Below are positions 31,140 through 42,812 of a DNA stretch of 64,000 bases, piece after piece. The translations under genes and the position numbers were made by a program. Position 1 is the stretch's first letter; the number at the start of each line of letters is the position of its first letter. Below the pieces are notes generated by a model. The model did no database searches. It saw nothing but the letters and a program-made list of their open reading frames with translations, and was not told the DNA's origin. This DNA is from Ornithodoros turicata (Eukaryota > Arthropoda > Arachnida > Ixodida > Argasidae), in the NCBI RefSeq assembly GCF_037126465.1, contig NC_088203.1, positions 52,117,581 through 52,181,580 on the forward strand, in the 5' to 3' direction.

Positions 31140-34100
31140 AAGAGCGTCCTGCTGCTATTCACTGAAAGTATATCTTGTCAGGTTAGCCGGAGATCATGAA
31201 GCACACGAAGTTTCAAATTTAGAAATGTAATCAAACTAACGCATACACTTGGGGTAGGTGGTACATAACTGAACTGCTTTGCGGTGTCAAAACAGCACAA
31301 AGAAAAAGAGAGATACACACCACGATGCCGAACATCCAACCGATGCAATAAAAGGAAAAATATACATGTACCACAATTATTTCTTATGTATGTCATTATC
31401 TGATTCTTCCCGCAGCAATTACAATTTTCTGGCATCTTCTACCAAACTACACTTTCTTAGCTCTTGTTTTAATTTTTCCTAATGTACAAGCACGTGACGC
31501 ATTGGAGCCGGTCCTGCAGTACAAATTTAAAGATATCAAGAAAATATGAGGAATATTTTAGACTTCGAAGAATACAAGTTGACACCTATGCGTGTGGAAA
31601 CAGTCAGGGTGCAATATGTCAGGAGGAGCTTTTACAGTTTGGCTGCAATACCACACTACTATATTTAAAACAAGGGTCATGTATGAACAAAATAGTATAG
31701 TGCAAGTGAACTGATGGTACTCTATAACATTCTTTATTTATTTCGTGTTTGAGCCTTGTATCGTCCTTATCGTCTCCTGTGTTCTTCAAACTCAAGGGAA
31801 TGTTACATCTTTCAATAGCCTTGTGTTAACAAAAAGTCGTAAGTGAAAATTGCCGAAAATCGGCCGGAGATCGGTTTTTGGTTGGCACAAGTCGCTGCAA
31901 CTTGCATGGCCTGACGTCGTCATAATGTCGCCTGCGAAGGCAGTTGGGCTCAAAGCAGTGGCCTAGCCCAAAAATATTTCTGGAGGAGTCCTATGGAGAC
32001 TTTACATGGGTGAGGAAGATTTCCTTATCATCTCCCTCTTCCAAATGCACAACCAAGCTTACAATTTGGGGGGGGGGGGGTTAAACCCCCAAATTTCGGC
32101 ATATAAATGCGGGCCAATATTGGCCCAGTGTTGAGAGGAAACTCCAAAACAGCAGCTGCTGCTCAAAACAAACAAAGCAACGATGCTAGTTCAATGTACA
32201 CAAGTCCATTTCTACATTTTTTCTTTAGCTTCCAAAATTATTTCCAGACAAGGTGAAAACCAGCTTCATACATTGAGCCGTAGTGATACGGAAAGCATTA
32301 CTTAAACGAGTAGGAATTTCCATTTCTTATTCGTTTGTAACGTGTATAACCTTTGACAATATCAGCTGTCGAGCAGGTTGGTACGTATCCGTATCTATTC
32401 CAAAAGCGGCGAAACGGTGGTAAGACAGGCCACACACGACCAGCAGCAGCACTTTCCGTCTTTGAATTTTATTTTTGCAATATACACACCTGCGAAATAC
32501 AGTTGTAAGGAACACGGGTGCTATAGAATGGAGCTTCGCGCAGAGGGCTGCAGAAGCTGCATGGGATACCTCATAACCATGGTTGGTTGAGAATCGTATT
32601 AGATTTGGACAATACTTGGCCCATCATTGCTGTTGCTTCATGGGGCGCTATCTAGCCAACTAATGACCGACAAACCAAGCTTGGTTCTACAATGGCCCCA
32701 GTGGCAATGTATGCTGGTCCCCGTGTTTGTTAGGACGGTCTGTCACATACTGGCTCAAAAGTTGGCGGTATTGAGTTGGCCCGAGGAAGGCCGATGTCAA
32801 TCAAAGCTTGGCCGAACCCTCTTGTTCGCAAGCTCGTCCCAACTAGGCCGAACAGCGTTTAGGTATAGGAATGTCGTTTTTCTCCATGGGAAGCACATTG
32901 TTCTGCTTGCTGCTAACATATTCTTCGTCCCGCTGTGGCTCATAAATTTGGTGCCCCGTGTGCTTCTTTTCTTTCATTTTTTCCCCTTTTAAATACAGAT
33001 AGGCAAGCTTTGTGCTGATGGCATGTATAATTTTCTTTCAGCATAGAGTGCCTTCAGTATTTGGTAAAGCAATGGCAGCCGGGTTTTCCTCAACTAATGC
33101 AAATGGAAAATGTGTAACATATATGTGTTTTTTGGGTCTGTGACTTAGCAGAAATTGCCCGTGAGCATGGTATATCATTTTTCAATGTAACACCGCATGT
33201 ACACAGGGTTATCGCGCAAATACATGCAGCTTTCACAAGTCGGAATTTGATTACTGAAGACCCAGGTAGGGTGAAGTCACCTGTGCGGTTGCAGAGCAGT
33301 CTGGGTCGAGCGTATCGTGCTGCTAAACGAACACAATCTTGAAAATAATGTCGTAGTTGACCAGCATCATATAACTTATTAGCTTAGTGCTCACGTTTTT
33401 TTTTTCTTCTTATTTTCGATTACAACGCTCAGTATCACTGCCGACACAGTCGTGTTAGTTAGGAATAGTGTGTTTTTCGAGTGGAAGCCGCAGTTCATTC
33501 CGCATCGTATAATGAAATTTAAGCTATCATTTGTATGAGTGTGTAGAAAAGGGGCATGATCTGACTGCCCATCCCATTGACACACATACATTTCTCGTTC
33601 CTTACTCTCCTGTGACAGGTCATAAATTGCAATACGATCCTAAATTTTCTGTGGCGGGTACATGCTGGCATGTGGATGACATTGCAACAAAAAATACACG
33701 AAAGGGGATTGCATTACATGCATGGATTAATTGCTTATTGCATACAGAGGTTCAGTTACTTTGTACAGATCCATAACTTAAAAAGAGACTGGGGGACAAG
33801 AAACGACAAACACAGGCAAGCTTTTATCTGTGTTTGTCGTTTTTTGTCCATCAGCCTCGGGATTTTAGGTTATGGATCTATACCACCAGCTCGCTTGCTA
33901 CCTCTCTATCCTCTCGGTACCGTGTATATATTTTTGTCATTTTCTTTGGGGACTGTGTTGCACGATTTGCCCTAAACATACCCGATCATCCTGTTCATTT
34001 TGTGACCTTTGTATCAATAAAGTATCCTTGATCGAAGACAATTTGTCTCCTTTTCTTATGTTTTTGGCATTTTTATGTCTCTCTTCCGTTCCACTTAACC

Positions 34101-34280
34101 TTCACATCCTTTGGTAATGGGCACTTGACTTTTTGTAACAAGTTGGAAGGAGAAGTGGTCACGAGATAAGGGTATTTCATCCAATCGCGCCGTGTGATTC
34201 ATGCGTTACCGGACCTCACGGTGTTATTACCCTAGTGACGGTGCGACGAATTCGGGACTGGGAAAACCACCTTGAGTAAG
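31140..34280. other. 3.1 kb without recognised genes
   Basis: Contains a G-run hairpin (tttgggg...gttaaaccccc, 32066-32095), a perfect-looking hairpin at 33795-33849, and AT-rich sequence. Nothing coding that I can support. Confidence 0.45.
33795..33849. repeat. Inverted repeat/hairpin
   Basis: Arms gacaagaaacgacaaacacag and ctgtgtttgtcgttttttgtc, separated by gcaagcttttat. Near-perfect 20-bp stem. Resembles terminal hairpins associated with Penelope-like elements in ticks by appearance; unproven. Confidence 0.7.
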
Positions 34281-34472
34281 AGAGAAACTGATGTTCTGAG
34301 GCTGGAACAACATAGAAGGGACAGATACAAACAAACGAAGCCTCAAATTGCCTAAGAAATCAACGATGAAAGATGAAAGTCACTGAAAAGGTTAGCCAGC
34401 TGTAGGGATCGAACCCACATCTTCTGGATTACCGGTCCAGGGCTCTACCAATTGAGCTAAGCTAACACGCCG
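34281..34472 (-). repeat. tRNA-derived SINE, uninterrupted copy
   Basis: Minus strand: ggcgtgttagcttagctcaa (A box), stem ctgga/tccag around the anticodon-like loop ccggtaa, gggttcgatccctac (B box), then the shared tail to cctcagaacatcagttt. It defines what the interrupted copy at 954-6110 looked like. Not an intact tRNA gene. Confidence 0.88.
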
Positions 34473-36090
34473 GTGCTCCTGAACATTCTCCTAAACCTTC
34501 GTGAAGGTCGAATAGGTTTTCATATCTTCAGCACTGTATTTGAAAGGCGGTCCATCTATTGGCGTTAGCCTAGTAAGCCCATTAATTTTTGGTGTTTTTC
34601 AATAATGAATTGTGCACACTATCCGGCTCCACAATAACTATGTTGGTCCTGTTTTTCTGTAAAATGTTATACATGATATACCAAGGTTTATGTTAACTAC
34701 AGTCGTTTCTTTTCCTTGTGGCCCTCCATGATGTGGTCTAAAGTCAATGTGCCCTGTGGCTCCAATGGCGTTCTTCGGACCCAAATGTACTGTCTCGAAA
34801 AGTTTTGTCCTGAGTGCCATGGGGGTTTCATGATATACTAACTTCTGGCTAACCTTTTCCATCTTTCATTGTTATCCCCTCTTGTATCGCCTTTCTCCAT
34901 TCTATTCCGGCGGGCGGTGACAGGGCTGCTTCCACGGTTCTTGGATCACACACGAAATAGTTTATTTTTATTCCAATCATCCACTTCGGGACTTCATATC
35001 ATTTGGTATGACAATAATATTAAAGCTGTCCTAAGCTGATTTTGTAATATGTATATGTGAAAGTAAGATCACGGGGTTTCAAACCCGTACCTTATTCACT
35101 AGGCTGGCACACCATTATGTCAAGTACATCCAAAGACCTTTTTTTCAAATTCTCGTATGATTGGACTACACAAAAAGGACTACCTTTACAGTACGGGGAG
35201 AAAGAGGAAAAATGGAGGTGTTCTGTGCATTCTCCCCGTCACTTTTGTGGAGAAACGGTGATAGCTTTTGCAAAAGACATAGAACAGACATAGTACAGGT
35301 CTCTCGCAACAACCTCGACATTTTCTGCTTCATATTTTCTCTGCAAATGAATAACAGGAGTTATCGTCTGTTCCACATACTGTTCACCTTAGCAATATGT
35401 TCTGTGATGCATACTTTGACCATCCAAAAAGTGGCCGAACGTGACTACTTCAACTCTAAATATTGCTGTCATCAGAAATACAGTGCTTAGCGAAATGTAT
35501 GGTATTTGCAATTGCAATGATTGCCTTCTATCACAACTGTTGTAGCCCTTGTGCTTGAGTTATCGTTATAGTTCAGTGATCTTCTATCACCATCAGGGTT
35601 TGTTCTATCCGCAGAACGCTAGCCATTGTGGCAGACATATGGTGGCCCTGATAAGGACCGTTTGTTTACTTCGTCCAGGTCTGCTGTTTCTTTTCCAGTG
35701 CACCTTGAAGCTACTGAAGAATTCCTTAGCATGTCCACGGTCCATCTTGTAGTGTCCATAGTTCCCTACGGGAGCTCGCCGTTGGCATAACACAATCCGT
35801 GGGGCATCGTCACGCAGCTGATGCCTGTGGGATGCCCTGGACAGCATTTGGCATGAATGCAAAAGGCCAATGCAATAATCCCATGGGGGTGGCACACTTG
35901 ATTACAGTATGCCATCGGAGGCCTTCTGCTGGGTCAGCTCTGTTTGAAGAACTAGAACTGAAAGTAAAACATAATTGTGAGTAGTGTGAAATTACTGAGA
36001 ATTATAAGTAAAGAGTGTCAATTACAAATCCCTCAGCTCAGCACGAGAACAAACAACAAGCGCGCACCGCGAAGTAAGTACTCTGGCGGG
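34473..36090. other. No recognised gene
   Basis: Only short frames. A minus-strand frame at 35895-35605 has a conserved-looking basic stretch (FKVHWKRNSRPGRSKQTVLI) but I cannot assign it. Confidence 0.35.
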
Positions 36091-36099
36091 GGGGGGGGG

Positions 36100-36640
36100 A
36101 TATGTTTATTAAGAAAAAAAAAAAGAAAGGAAAGGTAAGCCAGATGGATGTCGGCTTGTTATTCAAAAAATAAAGTGAAAGGGTGAAGGCAAAAAAGGCA
36201 AAGAAAAGAAGAAAGCAAAAGAAAAGGGGAACAAAAACGGAGAACACAAATCTAAAGCTGAAGAATCACACACTCTGGCGGGATCCTATGATGTAAGCAG
36301 AACTGGTATAGAAATAAGAGGAAGGAAGAAAAGAAAAAAAAGAGAGAGAGAAAACAGAGAGAACGTAAACAGTGAACATTTGCCCAACTGAAGGCATTAC
36401 GCCTTGGAAAACTGAGTGCAAAAGGAACAAAATGCATTGAATCCTCGGTGTTTGACCCGAAATGCCCGCAATAATGAATATGGTCAATGAAATGGAGCAG
36501 CGGGAGTTGAACCCGCTCCCAACGGATATGCGTTCCGAAGATCCTACTGGCAGCTGCTGGTACCTTTTCGACTGCTTCGTTTCATTGATCTGATTGCTTT
36601 TGGCGAAGTTAAGGCTATGTGTTGTGTCATCCTCTGTGTT
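36100..36640 (-). repeat. Probable pol III-derived repeat (SINE-like)
   Basis: Minus strand at about 36540-36495 has gagcgggttcaactcccgct, a B-box-like arm with a perfect T-stem. It is followed by a long tail with ct-rich runs and ending near the G-run at 36089-36098. The A box is not convincing. Confidence 0.4.
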
Positions 36641-36831
36641 TCTTCGCCTCACCTTCTCTGTGATAGATAATGAGTATGCTGGGCGGACACATATATTACA
36701 AATTGCAAGATGCATTTTTGGGGTTGGTGCCTCTTCGCTCTTTTGACCCGGGCACGCCGAGCCCCAAAGGTTGGTGTCAGTCTCTTAGCGGGACTTCCCG
36801 GAGGAGGCGGCGCCCCTCCAGTTCATGTTCC

Positions 36832-36862
36832 GGGGGGGGGGGGCAAAAGCCCCCCCCCCCCA
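36832..36862. repeat. G-run/C-run palindrome
   Basis: A run of 12 G, then caaaag, then a run of about 12 C. Forms a perfect hairpin; may also be an assembly-sensitive site. Confidence 0.8.
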
Positions 36863-37231
36863 GTCAGCGCCTATGCCCCTTAGGATCTAGCACCTCCCGG
36901 AGCAGACCAGCAAACTACGGCAAAGACACGCTTAAGGAAAATTCACAGATGCGTTTCAAAAAGTGGCGCCGCTTTTGCGTTCGCGGCGCTGCCGAGAGGG
37001 GCCTGTCACTGTGTCACACAAAGCTGAGCCAGACCTCCTCAGGTAACCGAGGATGCGGTTGTAGAGTATGTACCTCTGCGCCAATCTACAACGTTGCAAG
37101 CTCATTCGCCCAGACTATGTGCGCGCTCCGATTGGTCGACAATGTTTTGAAACCGCATTTTGTACGCGCGCATGTGCGTGCAGCGTCCCGGCCGCTGTTT
37201 CGAAATAGCTTCATAGTTTCGAAATAGCTCG

Positions 37232-37764
37232 CATCGGCCGGCACGGCCTCCGTCCTCTTGTGTTCCGTGTTTCGGTGATGTCAGTCGGCAGAAGAGTTTG
37301 TGATTCTACGCGTGTTGTGCTGTTCCTGGACAGATTATTATCCCACGTGCAGTCTATCAACTACGGAACTGGAATGCTTCGTGGGTTGGAGCGGTTGGAG
37401 AGTGAAGAACGCGTTCTTGCGCCGTCGGATTTTGAGGGCTGACAACAAAGACAGGATTACGATTACGTGCCACACAAGCGCCTTCCGCTCTGCAAGCAAC
37501 GAAAGAAGATGCTCATCATAAAATCAGCCGGCACGATGTCCTCTTGTGTTGCGTGTTTCGGTGATGTCAATCGGCAGAACAGTTTGTAGAAGTGTTCGCT
37601 GTTTTATTCATGCGTCGATGTGATTCAACGTGTGTTGTGATTTTCCTATGTGCTGTGACTATTATACCACGAACAGTCTATCAACTCCGGAACTGGAATG
37701 CTTCGTGAGTTGGAGCGGTTGGAGAGTGAAGAACACGCTCGGGCCCCGTCGGATTTCGAGGGCT
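37232..37764 (+). repeat. Direct duplication, units of about 210-240 bp
   Basis: cggccggcacg, cctcttgtgtt.cgtgtttcgg, cagtctatcaact.cggaact, and gttggagcggttggagagtg recur in order at 37240-37443 and 37527-37764. The second unit carries a 26-bp extra piece (ttattcatgcgtcgatgtg region). No coding content recognised. Confidence 0.8.
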
Positions 37765-38641
37765 GTGTTCGTTTTGCTTCAAGTTCGAACTTAGTTAATG
37801 TGCGTCAACAACGCAGTGGATTTTGTATTCACACGGCACACATGTATCATCTTTGAATCAGTGCTTTGTGCCAAATAAATATTTCTTTTAGCCAAAAGAA
37901 GCTTCAGTTATTTTGAATATCGGGTAACGGCGGCAGGCGTGAAATCCGGTAGAAGTCGATGGTAGCCAGAACAGGCCGGAAGGTCAGCCAAAGTTAAGGC
38001 TCCTGATTGGCCGACTGGCATTGCATAATTTTAGCAGCGTTGCACTCTAATTGGTCGTGTGCCCAGTGTTGTGTGATTTATCTCAAACTATGGTCTCTAT
38101 TGGGAGCTGTTGGAGCGTGGCCGAGCCACCATTCTGCAAACGCGCTTCGTTGTTGTTGTTGCTACGTCAAGATCGTACCGATACATCCAGCTCTCTTCCT
38201 CCAAATTTACATCGTGAAGCATGCCATTATTGTGAAGCATTTCTGCTGAAATCATCAATCGTTGGAACGACAGACGTGGTTCAATATAGCAAAGATGCAG
38301 AGAACGAACGGCAGAAGAAGCGAGACACATGTTTACCTACCGACGACTAACACATTTTCGTCGATTCCGTAGTTCGTGCAAATTCCCAGCTCATCGTTGA
38401 CAGCTCAGACCACAAACAACTATTGGTGACAAAGAATTTACTCACACGGTAGCACCAAACACACACACACAAATGACAAAAGATCCCAGCGCGGTATCGG
38501 GAAGCTCGCCGGCGCCAAAAGGAAGCCACTTCCGCCCCTCCGAGCGCTCCGATTGGCGATTGTGGAACAGCGCTGCGGAGATGCTGCACCATAGAGGAAA
38601 GAAACACGGAGCGGCCCTTCCAACTTTTTGTCATTGGGACG

Positions 38642-38962
38642 AGGAGGAGGAGGAGGAGGAGTGTCGTTGGGAGGAACCGAGAGGTCTGCCTGCCTGATTA
38701 GGCGGCATGTTTCTCGGGAGGGGAAAGGTGGTGGAGAGGAGGAGAGGAAAGGGTGAAGTGGAAGACCGAGCGGAATCCGCTCGGGGGGAGGATAGCTGCG
38801 TCCATGGGCCGACTTCAGGGGAACTGTGCCGGCATACGCCTATTACACATCTGAGGGAAACGCAGGAAAAACCCCAGACGGGGCACAGCCGGCCCGCGGA
38901 TTCGAACCGCGGACCTCCGCGGTCTCCAAGCGCACGCGTTACCGCTGCGCCACCGGAGCTGG
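38642..38962 (-). repeat. tRNA-derived SINE, full length with target duplication
   Basis: Minus strand starts agctccggtggcgcagcggt (A box), has tccgcggttcgaatccgcgg (B box) and continues through cctcagatgtgtaataggcg and ccatggacgcagctatcctc to a gga-rich end. It is flanked by a perfect 14-bp target duplication, ttgtcattgggacg, at 38628-38641 and 38963-38976. This is a different SINE family from the one at 34281. The short (gag)n end at 38642-38660 is the 3' tail. Confidence 0.92.
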
Positions 38963-38976
38963 TTGTCATTGGGACG

Positions 38977-40402
38977 GGCGTGCCAGCCTTGGCATTGCAT
39001 TCGGGGATGCTCCTGTCTACCATGTGACCGCTCACGTGACCCCAAGAGCATGCGCAGGCCAACTTCCAAAGCAGACGACGAACTTAGCAAAGCAGTTAGC
39101 AGCTCGTCCAAAGCAGACGAACAGGAGTCGTGATTGTCTTATTGCAGTTCAGATATCTGCATTGTGATGAACGCCGCGCGTCCACTTTTATTTGTGTGAG
39201 TTCGGAGGTTTACTCTTGGTTTACCCTTCTACTACATGTCCAGTCACAGTCTGCAGGACAAGCACGCAGGACTACAAACATCATTCGTGGCAACGACGTT
39301 TGTGTGACGACGTTGGCACGTTTTGTGTGTTTGTTGCTGAAGTGGTAAAGCATGCCAGTAATCAAACCTGTACAACAATGGATGAAATCAAATGAATCTG
39401 CAGCTGTAGCACAGCGCCAGCTTGCAAACGAACGATTCAAGATGACTCTCTCGCAGACTGGGGTACGAAACAACCGATCAAGTACGTACTTACGAATGAA
39501 ACGTTATTCCCGTGACAGAGCTGCTTTCTGTTGAACGACAGCCGCAACCGCGGTAAGAACAAGCTAACAAAACGTTTCCGCAATAGTGCTCACATTTTAC
39601 CAGTAAATGACTTTGGAAAACCACGGAAAGCAGCGCGAGGAACAAAGCGTTGCTAAACCGAAACTTTAGAGAGGATCACGAGGTGGACAGGAAGTAAGGG
39701 CGGTTTTGACAGGAGCGACCGCCGGAGGGGTCCCACGGAAATCTGTTCGAAACGGCCGCTCCTGTGTTTCCTTCCTCCATGTGCTGCACTATAGTGATCT
39801 AGAACAGGGATAGTGCCTTCACTGGCAAGCGGAGCGGTGATCCTTTGCGTGGAAGCCGCTGGAGGGTGCAACCGACGGATTTCCCTGAACGCTTTGCTTG
39901 GCTCTATATGTTCGCTCAGGAAGATCGCTCAGTAGATACGCAATAGAAGTGCAACTAAGCCCCTGAGCAACGTATTGCTGTGATAAGTACACTGAGGTGC
40001 CTAAAATTTCCGTGCATGACAATATACTGTCATTGTGTAAGCAAGAAAAAGGAAAAAAGTTTCGTGCTCCAGGTTCGGTTTTTTTTGTGTTTTTTTTTTC
40101 TTTTCGCTCGAACGCGCCTGCCATGAATTTGTCAGTTTGTTATTGGGCCTTGGGAGGCCTAAAAATATCCATGCCCTATAGTCCTTGAGACACTTCCACT
40201 TGCTATCACTACCGAGAATGGCACATTGCAAAATTTAGAGAAACAAGCGCTGTTATATTTATATATAAGACATTTGGCAAAAGATTAGATAAAAACACCA
40301 GGAAACAGTTTTATTTAGTAAAAACGATAAAAAAAACACATGACTTCTAATTCAAACATCAGAATGAGCGGTCCCGCTTGGACTAAGTCACAAGTCTCAT
40401 TT
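38977..40402. other. No recognised gene
   Basis: Holds an imperfect inverted pair (gacaggagcg at 39709 / cgctcctgt at 39758) and a T-run at 40080-40100. Frames are short and without motifs. Confidence 0.4.
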
Positions 40403-41196
40403 TCAGGATTTCATCTTCTGCCGTTTCTCTGCCCTTGTATGATTGAGAGCTTTCGTAAAAAAGTGCAGGCGAGTGTGCAGATAAAAGCTAACAATATCAG
40501 CCGAGAGCTGACTGCTATGAGCAGGGCACCCAACATTGAGTGAGTGGTTTTTCTTAACGATATCAAGCACACCAAGAATGCTCTCCTTGTGAAGCTAATT
40601 TCTGCTGAAGCATTCTGTGAAAATATTTTCAAGAAACTGCTAAAGCCGTGGGGATGCGTACAGTAAGCCACCATTGTCACGGGATCTGGTGAACGATATG
40701 TTAGAGAGCCGGTTGAGGGTGCGGACGTGAGGAGCAGCCCAGAGCAGTCGTCACACTTTTTGACATTTTTTTGACATTTATTTCTTTTTCCAAAACAAAT
40801 GTGTATACATAGATGAATATACACATAGAGGAACCAGAGGGAGTACTGCCAGTTAAAGGTTCCTCATCAGTAGCAAAATGAAGGTATTATAACAGAGCAC
40901 AATGATAACGCACCAAAACAAAACGTAAAACAACGCAAAACAATTTTAGATTATACAATACACTTGATTATGTTACAGATGCTACAATACAATACACTTA
41001 TATCATCGTCAAAAAAAGCAAGGGGAACGGAGATAAATGATGCATAAAGACGAATATGGTTACAAACGAGATGCATTACGGAATAACACATGCTTTAGTT
41101 TATTTCTAAATAGCGGATAAGTTCGAATGCATGCTACTCGCAAGCCGCACGGAACAAAAACGACAGCCTCCCATAGTTTGTATTAGCCTTAGGTAG

Positions 41197-41402
41197 TGTT
41201 AGCTTCCCTCGGTGACAGAATGGCAGAGACTGGTCGATTAGGGATTGCTAACTTTAATTAAAGAAAGAACATCATACAGAGACGGTCCATGGGCACGTCT
41301 ACCCCACCCTGAGGTGTCCTCCAGTGTTGTTTGCCACTCGTTCGCATCGCTTGTGCATTCGTAGAGCCAGTTTCGGTTTCGATTTCGTTTGGTTCTATTA
41401 CA
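41197..41402 (-). repeat. 3' LTR of gypsy 3
   Basis: On the plus strand starts TGTTAGCTTCCC and ends GGTTCTATTACA. Differs from the other LTR by three substitutions, at about 41334, 41357 and 41365. Confidence 0.95.
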
Positions 41403-41489
41403 ATTCGGCCATCCTATTCCCGATCGTCCCGATCGGACGGATTGTCTTCTGAATCACTGTCAAGGTCATCTCCGACCCATCTTTTTAGT

Positions 41490-42809
41490 TTATCGATAGG
41501 TGCGAGCACCAATGTAGTAACGGCTTGTCCGCTGGTTTTCTGGCAAGTCTTCAATGCGGTAGCGGTCATGAGGTAGCACCTCGGATACGATGTAGGGTCC
41601 CTTGTATTTCTCGGACAACTTTGTCGATTCTCCACTCGGAGGAGGATCTCGCTGTACGACAACCAAATCGCCTGGCTGAAGTGCATCCGCCATTCGCCTT
41701 CGCAGGTTGTACGCTTTTCTCTGTCTACCCTGGTCAGCCCGGATTTGCAAGTGCTGCTTTTCGGCGCTGCAGTATGTCGTCATCAAAGGTCTCCTTTAGG
41801 CTGTCATCAAGCGGATCGCCGTTGAATCGTCTAGGACGAAAGTTGAACAAAAGTCCGAACGGCGTTCTTCCAGTCGCCTTATGTATGGTGCTATGCTATT
41901 AACTGCATACTGGACCTCCAGCATAACGTCATCCCAGTCCTTTTTGTCGGTGTCTCGACATGAGCTAGCCAATGAGGAAGTGATTGTACGGTTCACTCGT
42001 TCAACTTGACCGTTTGCTCTTGGCGTTGCAGTCGACGTTTTAATGTGGCTGATACTGTGTTTCTTACAGAAATCTTCGAACACTTTCGCAGTGTATGAGG
42101 AGCCTCGGTCTGTAATGACACGATGGGGGGCGCCAAAAAGACCAACTATGTCCTGGAGAAACTGTACAGCTTGTCCTACAGCTGTGCTCCGCACTGCGCG
42201 TAGGACGGTGTACTTTGTAAATCCATCCACGGCTACTATGATGTAGCTGTTCCTTCTCTTGCTACGAGGAAACGGTCCCAAATGATCCATGTGGATCGTG
42301 TGGAAAGGTTCGTCGACCTTTTCGATAGAATGGAGGTAGCCCGGCTTCTTGCCAGAAGGCACTTTGTGGTAGAGGCATTCGAGACAGCAGGCCAAATACT
42401 TCTTGACATACCTCTTCAACCGCGGGAACCAGTACTTCTCCTTTAGCTTCTGTAGAGTCTTATCAAGCCCAAAGTGTCCCAAGTCATCATGGCATCTTTT
42501 TACGACCTGCCATCGAGCGTGACTAGGTACCACCCATAGCAGTTTCTCTGGTTGATTCTTCTCGTTCACCTTTCGGTACACTCTTTGTCCCTTCAGAGCA
42601 TACTCAGAATGCACTGCAAGGTCACTTTTCGAGAGATTATCTCTCTTTTCTAACTGTGCCTTAAGGTCTCTGATTCTGGAGTCTGTCGCCTGCGCGGCTA
42701 CTAACCAGTCCTCCTCGGTTATCGTGGTAGCCAGTATCATTCCATTTACGGGCTCCAACGTCTCTGGATCTCCGGTAGGCGATCTACTTAATGCGTCCGC
42801 ATGGGCCAA
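41490..42809 (-). pseudogene. gypsy 3 integrase, frameshifted near the C-terminus
   Basis: LAHADALSRSP, then the H2C2 zinc region (HDDLGHFGLDKTLQKLKEKY to CCLECLYHK), core domain with IHMDHLGPFP (D), VITDRGSSYTAKVF (D) and TPRANGQVERVNRTI (E). Intact down to about 41900. Two frame changes follow (near 41895 and 41780), after which the C-terminal chromatin-proximal part reads HLQIRADQGRQRKAYNLRRR and DLVVVQRDPPPSG. Integrase inserts the cDNA into the genome; this copy may be impaired at the C-terminus only. Confidence 0.85.
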
Positions 42810-42812
42810 AGA

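Noticed and set aside
34399..34470. tRNA gene on minus strand
   Set aside because: Same SINE family with the same tail; no proper acceptor stem.
35605..35895. Basic conserved-looking protein on the minus strand
   Set aside because: A single frame with no recognised domain; the opposite strand is equally open.
40855..40872. Second hammerhead-like CTGATGAGG in the LINE 3' region
   Set aside because: No stem II and no GAAA follow; only the core heptamer matches by chance.
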